The notes beneath the pieces were generated by a model. The model worked only from the letters and a program-made list of their open reading frames with translations, ran no database searches and was not told the DNA's origin. Source: VGJJ01 sp964480705 (GTDB taxonomy: Archaea; Iainarchaeota; Iainarchaeia; Iainarchaeales; VGJJ01). Taken from it: 64,000 nucleotides of DNA. The stretch lies in NCBI GenBank assembly GCA_964480705.1, contig CAYZPC010000005.1:1-64000 (forward strand). The letters are read 5' to 3'. A program made the translations under genes and the position numbers. Below, piece by piece: positions 7,750 through 15,159 of this stretch; the first letter of the stretch is position 1, and each line of letters opens with the position of its first letter.

Positions 7750-8256
7750 CTACGGACTGGTGTCGATTGTTTTTCCAAATGAAATCAAACAATACACAAA
7801 ACAATTATCTGGGCCGGGAGGAATAATAAAATTACTTGTTTGGCACTGAAAGAAAACACTCCCTTGTACAGTTGAAGTGACTGTCACAAAAGGCTTGTCG
7901 GGAGTATTTTCATTCAACACAAAACCAAAATCATTCTCCGCATCCAACTGAATGCACGCTTCATCTAAACTACTTTGCCGCGCAAACTGCGTGCGCGAAT
8001 ACGTGGTGGCTTTGGTGAATGCCAGACCGCTGGCTTGAACCACTTTACCGTTTGGAGAATCCACGGCAGACTTGAAGGACGCGTACAATGTGTCCTGGCT
8101 GACTTTTCGGCGCAAATCATCAAAATACGCCACCGCGGAGAGAATAATCACCAGAACAGCGAGAGCAATCACCATTGCAATGAGCAGCCGGTACGCTTCA
8201 AACGCTTGCCCGCGCTGATTCATCGCTTTGATTTTTTTTGAATTATTTTTTTTCAT
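7750..8256 (-). CDS. Class III signal-peptide pilin B
   Basis: A 168-residue protein: a basic N-terminus (MKKNNSKKIKAMNQRGQAFEAYRLL up to the helix, cut expected between G and Q), a hydrophobic helix of about 22 residues, then a ~120-residue polar domain with three cysteines. The glutamate is at mature +4 rather than +5. It pairs with pilin A: both have N-x-RG-QAF before the helix. I place the start at ATG 8256, 17 nt after the TadC stop and preceded by GTGAT; ATG 8223 would give a shorter n-region, and a frame from 8292 overlapping TadC is less likely. Probably a major or minor filament subunit. Confidence 0.76.
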   Translation of the reverse strand: MKKNNSKKIKAMNQRGQAFEAYRLLIAMVIALAVLVIILSAVAYFDDLRRKVSQDTLYASFKSAVDSPNGKVVQASGLAFTKATTYSRTQFARQSSLDEACIQLDAENDFGFVLNENTPDKPFVTVTSTVQGSVFFQCQTSNFIIPPGPDNCFVYCLISFGKTIDTSP

Positions 8257-8272
8257 CCAATCACACTTTTTT

Positions 8273-10612
8273 TTAGCCAAAATTGCCGGCAATCAGCATA
8301 TTGGAAACAATCACTGTCGCAACGAAAATGGCAATGGCAATAGGCAACGCTTTCGCCGCATTCATTTTGGCGAGCAGGGGATTATTCTCCTCAATGAGCG
8401 TGACAAAATAATTCATAATGAGCACGAGCTCAATCACATAAATGGCAACAATAATCAAAAATTCTCCCGGCGTAGCGAGAGTGGCAATAACCTCCGGCTT
8501 GATGAAGGAGGAAATATCCGAATTGGCGAACGAGTCCGCGCCTGGAATGCCCGTGGAGGTGAGGTCAACCTGGGGTTGATTTCCCACGTCTGACGCGTTA
8601 ATACTCACGAGCGTCACAATCACAATGCGCTGGAGACTCGTGGTAATGCCCAGCACGACAGGAGCAATGTAGATGGAGACCGTTTTCATGGTTCCTGTAA
8701 TATCGCGAATGAGGGTGGTGAGCATTTTACTCACGCGCTCTGCATTGCCCAACTGCCTCGAAAGAGAAATGAGCGTACGCGCGGCAACTTGAACACCTAA
8801 TTTTACCGAATCAACGGCAATTTTCATCGAAGAAGAAATGATTTGCGACGGATTATTTTTCAAACTCCCATACGCAGGGTCGAACACCGCATTCTCGAGA
8901 GGCATGCCGAGCATGGAAATATTATCAACCGTTTTTCCAAACACTTCCTGCGAGACAATATTGTTAGGCAAAAAAGTCTGGGTGTGACGCAAGGCATCTT
9001 CAATGGGTTTGTTTTCTCCCAACCGCGAGGCAAGGACGTACAACGAATCCTTGAACTCGGATTCCATCTGCATGTAGCGCAACTGAATTTTTCTTTTCTC
9101 ACGCAATGAAAGCTCAACAAAAACAGCGGCTGCCAGCGAAACGGTTAGAAGAAAACCAAAAATAAAATTGTAGGGTGTTACATCATTTTCGGCTTGCGCA
9201 AAAAACTTTGCTTTCTCCGTTGCAATGGTGCTGCGAATGGTTTCCTCTTGATAGCCCAATGCAATCAACTGGCTCTCGCGCGTGCCCCCGGTTTCATAAT
9301 AATCCGCAGGCTTGCGATCCTCTGCGAGAACATTCTCCAGTGTTTTATCCGGCTGGAGCAAATAGAGGGAATTTCCCTCGCGCGGGTCTCCAACACCCAA
9401 CCCGAAAAAATGAACGTATCCGGAAAACAATAATCCAAAAATAAGAATGCCTGCGACGGGTGCCCAAATGCTCATGCGGGATTTTCCAATGTTAAACGTA
9501 TTTTTGGGGGGTAATCCTTGCTGCGAATCCTTGATTTCAGGAGGAGTGTACGTGGGGGGTCTCGAGGAAAGTAAATTGGCCGCAAACCAAATTACTAGGA
9601 AGGGGATGAAAATATCATAAATGAAAAACAATATTCCTGTTTGTGCCAATGGAGAACCTGAAAATGCGCTCCCCACCGGGAGAATAATAATCAAAATTAG
9701 CGGCAAAAGAACTCCCACGTAAAACAATGTGGTGGAGGGCCCGGACAATTCGCGCGCGTATTGTTCCATTTTGGCTTGAACGCTTTCCAACACTTCATCC
9801 ATGGTTTTATCGAGCAGTTGATAGCGTTTGGCTTCCGTGTTTTCCAAAACGGATGCGCGAATATTCATGAGGGCTTGCTTGAATTCGCTCGAGAATTTTC
9901 CCCACGAATAGGCAAGCTCATCGAGTCCTTCTGCAATCGTGTTGTACACGCCCAAATTAGTATTCCAAATAATGCGTTTGAACTCTTGGGCAATTCTGCC
10001 TTTTCCATGGTCGGAGGCAAACTCCACACTCTTTTCCAAATTAGGAACCAGTTTCATGGACATGATCATGTATCCAATCATGTCTGGCACATACGTGAGG
10101 GCGCGAATCTGCTCTTTGCGCGCTTCGCCTAATGGATATCGTTGAACATAGTTTGCCAACAATGCGGCCAGCAAAATGGTGGGGAAAAATAAGTAAATAA
10201 TGGGAGCAATTCCCTCATCGACACCTAACGCAGATGCGATGAATCCCCCAAGGAGCAATCCCAGCACGACGCTCAATAATGCGCCCGCGGCAATGGCCAC
10301 GACCATCGTGCCCTTCACGGCGGCGGAAAACTCCTCGGCTTTCAAATTCCATCCCAAGAAAACAATTGCTTCCTTGAACTCAGGCGTAAATGAGGCTCCT
10401 TTTCCCATGGTGGGAAAACGCTTGTGCATGGCGCGGCAAAAACGCAAATAGGGGTGTTCTTTTGGAATCGCAAAATCTTCTTTGGCAAATAGGGCATCGC
10501 TCTCAATGGGAATATCCCTGTACAACTTTCCAATGGAAGGACTCCCCTGCGAAAAAGGCCGCTGCGGTGGCGCGGCGCCGTCGGGCTGCGTGGAAAAACG
10601 CTTGGGGGGCAT
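8273..10612 (-). CDS. TadC/GspF-type pilus platform protein, two-domain archaeal form
   Basis: A 779-residue polytopic membrane protein. Two type II secretion F-type domains are visible: the first around 165-300 (MIGYMIMSMKLVPNLEKSVEFAS ... LLDKTMDEVLESVQAKMEQYAREL), the second around 530-680 (YVLASRLGENKPIEDALRHT). Each is followed by paired membrane helices (about 295-345 and 715-775), with further helices at ~100-160 and ~380-400. This is the usual archaeal double-domain platform that couples the motor ATPase to filament growth. The TATA box sits about 26 nt upstream of the ATG, so the gene has its own leaderless promoter inside the block. Confidence 0.88.
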   Translation of the reverse strand: MPPKRFSTQPDGAAPPQRPFSQGSPSIGKLYRDIPIESDALFAKEDFAIPKEHPYLRFCRAMHKRFPTMGKGASFTPEFKEAIVFLGWNLKAEEFSAAVKGTMVVAIAAGALLSVVLGLLLGGFIASALGVDEGIAPIIYLFFPTILLAALLANYVQRYPLGEARKEQIRALTYVPDMIGYMIMSMKLVPNLEKSVEFASDHGKGRIAQEFKRIIWNTNLGVYNTIAEGLDELAYSWGKFSSEFKQALMNIRASVLENTEAKRYQLLDKTMDEVLESVQAKMEQYARELSGPSTTLFYVGVLLPLILIIILPVGSAFSGSPLAQTGILFFIYDIFIPFLVIWFAANLLSSRPPTYTPPEIKDSQQGLPPKNTFNIGKSRMSIWAPVAGILIFGLLFSGYVHFFGLGVGDPREGNSLYLLQPDKTLENVLAEDRKPADYYETGGTRESQLIALGYQEETIRSTIATEKAKFFAQAENDVTPYNFIFGFLLTVSLAAAVFVELSLREKRKIQLRYMQMESEFKDSLYVLASRLGENKPIEDALRHTQTFLPNNIVSQEVFGKTVDNISMLGMPLENAVFDPAYGSLKNNPSQIISSSMKIAVDSVKLGVQVAARTLISLSRQLGNAERVSKMLTTLIRDITGTMKTVSIYIAPVVLGITTSLQRIVIVTLVSINASDVGNQPQVDLTSTGIPGADSFANSDISSFIKPEVIATLATPGEFLIIVAIYVIELVLIMNYFVTLIEENNPLLAKMNAAKALPIAIAIFVATVIVSNMLIAGNFG

Positions 10613-10634
10613 GGATGCAAAAACCCGGCCACGC

Positions 10635-10642
10635 TATATAAT
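10635..10642 (-). promoter_or_regulatory. TATA box for TadC (leaderless)
   Basis: The minus strand reads attatata, centred 26 nt before the ATG at 10612. There is no room for a Shine-Dalgarno, so translation is probably leaderless. Confidence 0.62.
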
Positions 10643-10679
10643 TCCGCGTGCCACGCGAGGGAAAACAAGGGGCAATATA

Positions 10680-11051
10680 CTATTGGTCGGGAGCATCAGG
10701 CGTAAGTTCTTTGAGTTCGCGAATGGATTTTCGCAGGCCGGCCATCCATACTTTTCGAAATGTCTCCGGACCCATTCCCGCAAGTTTTGCTTTACGCTCA
10801 GAAGGAATGTCTTTTGCACTCATGGCAATGCGCTTGTGCTCGAGAAGCTGCTCAATAGTCATCACAGCCACTCTTCCCAATAAGCGGCGCTTTTCCCGCA
10901 CCCGATTTTTCAAATGACGAATCTGAATCAATATTTTTCGTTTAGCCAAATTAGCATCATGTTCTTCTAAATTCCGACGAATGGTTCTGCCCGTTTTCAT
11001 CCAATCGACAGGCTTTCCTTTTTTCTTTGGGCGGGGTCGCATGAAAATCAC
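10680..11051 (-). CDS. Small basic helical protein between ATPase and TadC
   Basis: A 123-residue, strongly basic, predicted helical protein with no membrane segment; not recognised. Its first ATG overlaps the ATPase stop codon by 4 nt (ATGA), the mark of translational coupling. A second in-frame ATG at 11000 lies in the recurring string gattggatgaaa and would give 106 residues. Lying between the motor and platform genes, it may be an accessory factor of the pilus motor, like the other small basic protein at 7410-7724, with which it shares composition and the D-W-M-K string but no clear alignment. Confidence 0.62.
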   Translation of the reverse strand: MIFMRPRPKKKGKPVDWMKTGRTIRRNLEEHDANLAKRKILIQIRHLKNRVREKRRLLGRVAVMTIEQLLEHKRIAMSAKDIPSERKAKLAGMGPETFRKVWMAGLRKSIRELKELTPDAPDQ

Positions 11052-13357
11052 TCATCATCTTTAGTTGTTTTATCTCGCTCGCGCGCTTCCTTTTTCTTTA
11101 ACACATTTTGCAGCGTGTTTTTCTTCACCCATTCTTTCCAGTCGTTCAACAAAACAGTATAATCGGGTGAACCATTTTCCTCAATCTGCAAATCCTTCAT
11201 CAATGCCAGCTTGGCACGCGCGCTCGTCGTGTACTCGGCTTCCAGCAGCTCAGGAATCTTATACTGGTTTTTCAATTCCACCAAAAATAATTTAGCATTG
11301 GCGAGCGTGCGAATATCCTCCCAAATCTGATTCAACGTGAGACCGGACAATCGGCGAATGCGTTCAAACATTTCACTTTCTTTCAAATTATCTTCCATGA
11401 GTTCAAGCGCATCCGTGCGAGCATCATACAACATCAAATCCAAGAGACCGCCTTCTTTCTCCGGGTCTTTGGACCAATGCTTCTTAATCTCCGTCATCTG
11501 CGTGAGACGGCGGTGCGACTTGAGAGAGCCACCAAAACGAATGGGACGCGCAACCACCACTAAATCCGTGGCTTTGAAACTAGTGGTGGGAACTTTCAAA
11601 TCATTCACGACACGGTCCCACACCGCGTAGGCGGAGTCAGCGTGAATCGTTCCTAAAACAGTATTTCCTGCCGCACCCACGCGCATGGCTTCATACAACA
11701 CGCGCGCCTCTTCCGAGCGGACTTCTCCGAGAACGAGTGCCGAGTCACCTAAACGCAGCGCGGTGCGCAGCGCTTCCTCGGGTGCCACTTCTGTGTCGCT
11801 CTTGCTTACTCCAATAGGAGAGCGCGTTTTCAAACGCTGAACATTGAATCCAACATTTTTCATGTAGGGCACGGGCAATTCGAGCGTATCTTCCTGCACA
11901 ATAATACGGGAGTTCTGCAAAATCTCTAACATGAGTGCACTCAACAAAGAGGTTTTTCCCGAGCCGCGCGAACCCGTGACAAGCATGGTGGCTTTACTAT
12001 CAATGAAAAACGAAAGCATTCCCGCCGAAAGGGGCGTGAGGAATTTGTTGTCAATATACTGTTCGAGTGTCCACGGAGTGGTTTTGTGCAAACGAAACGC
12101 AAACGCCAACCCATCCGTGGAGAGGGGTTTACCAATGGCCGCGACACGCGTTTCCTGCCCCGGCAAATCAAAATCCAACACGGGGTGCGCTTCATCAAAC
12201 GGCCGCCCACTCATGGCGCGCATTTTGGAAACAAACGCCTCTGCCTCATTGTCCGTGTACAAAATGTTGGTGGTGCACTGCCCATAATCTGCGTGCGTCA
12301 AATAGATGGGTTTTCCCCCAATGGGAGAATCCAAATACACATCCGTAATCTTTCGGTCGCTCAGGAGTAATTCGAGTATGCCATATCCAACCGTGTAACG
12401 CGAAACCACTTCCGCGAGCTCTTCAATTTCCTCATTTTCAATGGCAATATTATTTCGATGCGCGAGGTCGCGAATCGTTGCCTGGTAAACACGGGTAAAA
12501 TAATTCCGCGATGCCGCAATGTCACTCAAACCAGATCTTCCAGGATTGTATCCGGAAACAACTTCTTTGGTTTTACTCAAGAGAAAATATTTCTCCGGAG
12601 AAAGCGAATATTCAGGAGGATTGATGAAATACAATTTAGCAACCTTATTGGGGTGGTTGAAAATTTGCACATTTGATTTGCCAACCGAATATTCATCCAC
12701 GAGCTCAAAATTTTCAATTTCATTTCCAAACATCAAACGAGAACCAATGAAAGAAGGTTTGACTTCCGCTTCGAAAAAGTGGCGGTACAATTCCTGTGTG
12801 TCCGGAAGCTCATCTAAACGCAGCAAGTATTCTTTCACATGTTGAATGAATTTTGTTTTCTCAAACGCCTCGCGAATTTCTTGAAGGGTTTGAATATACA
12901 CTTTAGATGGCTTTCCGCCGGATTTTATTTTGCCCGCTTCTTTTTTGATGGCGGACAAACAGCGCAAATACGCTTTAATGGGTTCATACGAGAGCAGCTC
13001 ATACGTGATTTGCATTACTTCATCGTGGCGCGCCCCAAATTCGCTTTCACTTTCCGCTTGTGGGTCGCCTAAATGAGAATAGGCCCACCATTCTTTTCCT
13101 TTAAACTCATTGGCCAAATCCGCAATTTCTTTCCACTGTTTTGTTTGCTCTTCATTGTATACTCGTTCATACACGTCCGCGAGCACAATCAAATCCGCAT
13201 CGGATTTTTGCAGAACATTCACGATGTGGTAACGGCAATGCGGGTCATCCGCTAAACTCGCACCGTACACACAATCTTTACACGCGTAAATGAGATTCTT
13301 CTTTCCCCCTTCCTCGCGCAACGCGTAGGGGCCAACTTCGAAACCGCCGATCTTCAT
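11048..13357 (-). CDS. Type II/IV secretion (TadA/GspE2-type) motor ATPase
   Basis: A 769-residue cytoplasmic ATPase expected to power pilus assembly. The catalytic half holds Walker A GSRGSGKTS (about 461-469), the Asp box, Walker B-region LGDSALVLGEVRSEEA (about 528-543) and the His box TIHADSAYAVWDRVV. An N-domain (about 200-400) precedes it. The first 45 residues hold a cysteine cluster, C26-x2-C29-x11-C41 followed by R-Y-H, which could bind zinc or another metal. The start ATG follows an AGGTGA Shine-Dalgarno that sits as the loop of a perfect hairpin. It is coupled to the next gene by a 4-nt overlap. Confidence 0.9.
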   Translation of the reverse strand: MKIGGFEVGPYALREEGGKKNLIYACKDCVYGASLADDPHCRYHIVNVLQKSDADLIVLADVYERVYNEEQTKQWKEIADLANEFKGKEWWAYSHLGDPQAESESEFGARHDEVMQITYELLSYEPIKAYLRCLSAIKKEAGKIKSGGKPSKVYIQTLQEIREAFEKTKFIQHVKEYLLRLDELPDTQELYRHFFEAEVKPSFIGSRLMFGNEIENFELVDEYSVGKSNVQIFNHPNKVAKLYFINPPEYSLSPEKYFLLSKTKEVVSGYNPGRSGLSDIAASRNYFTRVYQATIRDLAHRNNIAIENEEIEELAEVVSRYTVGYGILELLLSDRKITDVYLDSPIGGKPIYLTHADYGQCTTNILYTDNEAEAFVSKMRAMSGRPFDEAHPVLDFDLPGQETRVAAIGKPLSTDGLAFAFRLHKTTPWTLEQYIDNKFLTPLSAGMLSFFIDSKATMLVTGSRGSGKTSLLSALMLEILQNSRIIVQEDTLELPVPYMKNVGFNVQRLKTRSPIGVSKSDTEVAPEEALRTALRLGDSALVLGEVRSEEARVLYEAMRVGAAGNTVLGTIHADSAYAVWDRVVNDLKVPTTSFKATDLVVVARPIRFGGSLKSHRRLTQMTEIKKHWSKDPEKEGGLLDLMLYDARTDALELMEDNLKESEMFERIRRLSGLTLNQIWEDIRTLANAKLFLVELKNQYKIPELLEAEYTTSARAKLALMKDLQIEENGSPDYTVLLNDWKEWVKKNTLQNVLKKKEARERDKTTKDDE

Positions 13358-13375
13358 GGCCGCTCACCTGCGGCC
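13358..13375 (-). promoter_or_regulatory. Hairpin presenting the ATPase Shine-Dalgarno in its loop
   Basis: On the minus strand: stem ggccgc (13375-13370), loop AGGTGA (13369-13364), stem gcggcc (13363-13358), then the ATG at 13357. The stem is perfect and all G/C, and the six-base loop is exactly the ribosome-binding sequence. Confidence 0.6.
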
Positions 13376-13387
13376 GCGCGGAAGTTA

Positions 13388-13411
13388 GGGTCACTTGCTT
13401 CGCAAGGACCC
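13388..13411 (-). promoter_or_regulatory. Second hairpin in the ATPase upstream region
   Basis: Ten base pairs in two 5-bp blocks (13388-13392 with 13407-13411; 13394-13398 with 13402-13406) separated by one bulged base, loop ttc. It could belong to the ATPase leader or act as a processing or termination element after the membrane-protein gene that ends at 13488. Confidence 0.45.
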
Positions 13412-13487
13412 AGACAAACTGAATTGCTGCTGCTGATTACCATGCGTAATGGATTGAACGTGCGTTAAAAAAGGTGGCGGGAAGCCA

Positions 13488-14504
13488 TCAGCGAATTTTG
13501 CGTTTAGCACCCAACTTTTTCCACTTCACCGGGAGCATTCCCGAATGAGAAGGGTGTGAATGCGCGAGTTTGGAGAGCGCGGTGGAAAATGCTCCCGTGG
13601 TCACAAACTGTGTGCTCGCTTGAGGCTTTCCAATGTGCAAATACAACAATGTCTGCGCATTCAAATTATTGGTGAACGTAAACAAGAGTGCGATTACCTG
13701 GATTAGGAATGCAAATCCTGAAAAAATAACAAACGTCAAAGCGCGGTCGCCGAGAGGAGTTTGCAACGGAATGGTAGTCGCGTATTCGGCAATGGAATTG
13801 ATGACAATGTTCAACACCATGAGCAAGACAATGGTTCCCAACAACTGAAAATAATGCGGAATAATTTGCCGGCGTAGTTTTCCAACAATATCATGCGGCT
13901 GTGTATTCTCAAAATATGTGAGGGGGAGAATCATCAAGAGGAATGGCTGCAACGCCACGAGGAGCAAACCCATGGTGACAAGGGTTGGAGCACCCGCTTG
14001 CGCCCAATTAAATGGATTGATGAGCGACCAAATTTGTGCATTTCCTGAAAAAATAAAACTCACTATCAGAGAAAGAACAAATAATCCTACGAAAAAACCG
14101 AGCATGCTTCCCTGAATTACAAACGCATCTCTCCAGCGTGCGGATGAAAGTTTCCACGCGAGATTCAAATCCAATGGACGCTTTGTGACGGCTTGCATGG
14201 CTAAGTGAAACTGCACCCCATTCATGAATGCATTAATGGCCAACATGCCCAACACCCAAATAGCAAAACCAAATAACACGACGAACATGGCAAAGGGCAT
14301 GAATCCGGATGAAATGGAAAGCATGGACGTGAGGAAGACCATCAAAACCATGAATGATGAAAACGCGACAAACGCGAGTAAGGAGAGTGCGATGAGCATT
14401 CCTTGCAGCATGAGCAAATGAACATTCAGCGAATTGGAAATGGATTTGCTGAAGAGCTTGCTGTACGAGAACGGTGTCTCTGAATGATGGGGGTTTTTTT
14501 TCAT
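13488..14504 (-). CDS. Polytopic membrane protein, first gene of the pilus block
   Basis: A 338-residue protein with about six hydrophobic segments (roughly 30-55, 60-85, 130-155, 175-195, 215-240, 255-280) and a basic tail (VKWKKLGAKRKIR). Not assigned to a family; the layout is like poorly characterised multi-pass proteins of archaea. ATG 14504 is chosen because GAGG lies 9 nt before it; the longer frame from 14561 would overlap the divergent archaeosortase gene. It shares direction with the pilus genes, with a 130-nt gap before the ATPase that holds two hairpins. Confidence 0.65.
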   Translation of the reverse strand: MKKNPHHSETPFSYSKLFSKSISNSLNVHLLMLQGMLIALSLLAFVAFSSFMVLMVFLTSMLSISSGFMPFAMFVVLFGFAIWVLGMLAINAFMNGVQFHLAMQAVTKRPLDLNLAWKLSSARWRDAFVIQGSMLGFFVGLFVLSLIVSFIFSGNAQIWSLINPFNWAQAGAPTLVTMGLLLVALQPFLLMILPLTYFENTQPHDIVGKLRRQIIPHYFQLLGTIVLLMVLNIVINSIAEYATTIPLQTPLGDRALTFVIFSGFAFLIQVIALLFTFTNNLNAQTLLYLHIGKPQASTQFVTTGAFSTALSKLAHSHPSHSGMLPVKWKKLGAKRKIR

Positions 14505-14552
14505 GCAATAGCCTCGTGAAGGGTTAAGTAGCCCAACGTTAATGAGTTTATA

Positions 14553-15074
14553 ATGCTTCACACCCGCGCCACACGTGAAAAAGCCCTCCTGCGCGAAGGA
14601 ATACTCTTCCTTGCGTCATTTGGCGTGGTCGGGGGAATTCTCTATTTGCTTTTGCGACCGTTTGAAATATTTCTGCAGACACTCCTCTCCATGCATGCGC
14701 AGCGCGTGCTTGAACTAATTGGCACGCGCGTCATTTCTCAAACACCTATTCGTTTTTGGGCCGAAAACCATTTGATTGAAATTTCTCCCTTGTGCGCGGG
14801 CTTGCTGGAAATGATTTTGCTCGCTGCCGCCATTCTAGCAACGCGTGATGTGAGTGTTCGAAAAAAAATAAAGGGAATTGCATTTGGAATCATTGCATTG
14901 TACGTGTTCAATATGCTCCGAATCGTTTTTACCGTACAACAGATTGTGCACACACCCATTTCATTCGCCGAACTCACGCACGATGTGTTGTTCAGACTCA
15001 TTCTCATAGTGGGATTTGCTGCGGCGTATGCGTGCTGGTTGAAATGGGCCTCCGCCGCAGAAGCCAGTCATTGA
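14553..15074 (+). CDS. Archaeosortase/exosortase family transpeptidase
   Basis: A 173-residue membrane protein with about five helices. The family's catalytic residues are all visible: C81 in SPLCAGLLEM, R123 in VFNMLRIVF and H143 in LTHDVLFRL, each in its typical setting near a helix end. Archaeosortases cut C-terminal sorting tails (such as PGF-CTERM) of surface proteins and attach them to membrane lipid, a role known from ArtA of haloarchaea. At 173 residues it is the minimal core, shorter than ArtA. It is divergent from the pilus block and lies just upstream of the first giant gene. A TATA-like tttataat directly precedes the ATG. No substrate with a tripartite C-terminal tail is seen in this window. 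Confidence 0.85.
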   Translation: MLHTRATREKALLREGILFLASFGVVGGILYLLLRPFEIFLQTLLSMHAQRVLELIGTRVISQTPIRFWAENHLIEISPLCAGLLEMILLAAAILATRDVSVRKKIKGIAFGIIALYVFNMLRIVFTVQQIVHTPISFAELTHDVLFRLILIVGFAAAYACWLKWASAAEASH

Positions 15075-15123
15075 ATGGATTTACTCGCATCTATTGGGGG
15101 AGTAGTGCCAACGGAAGCGGTCA

Positions 15124-15131
15124 TTTATAAA
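15124..15131 (+). promoter_or_regulatory. TATA box of giant gene 1
   Basis: tttataaa, centred 32 nt before the ATG at 15160. Transcription should begin near 15153-15156, downstream of the alternative TTG 15142 and ATG 15145, which supports the later start. Confidence 0.6.
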
Positions 15132-15159
15132 TTCCCGGCGTTTGATGAGTGTGGTTGCC

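Noticed and set aside
15142..15159. TTG/ATG starts upstream of ATG 15160 for giant 1
   Set aside because: Too close to the TATA box to be in the mRNA, and the paralogs align from 15160.
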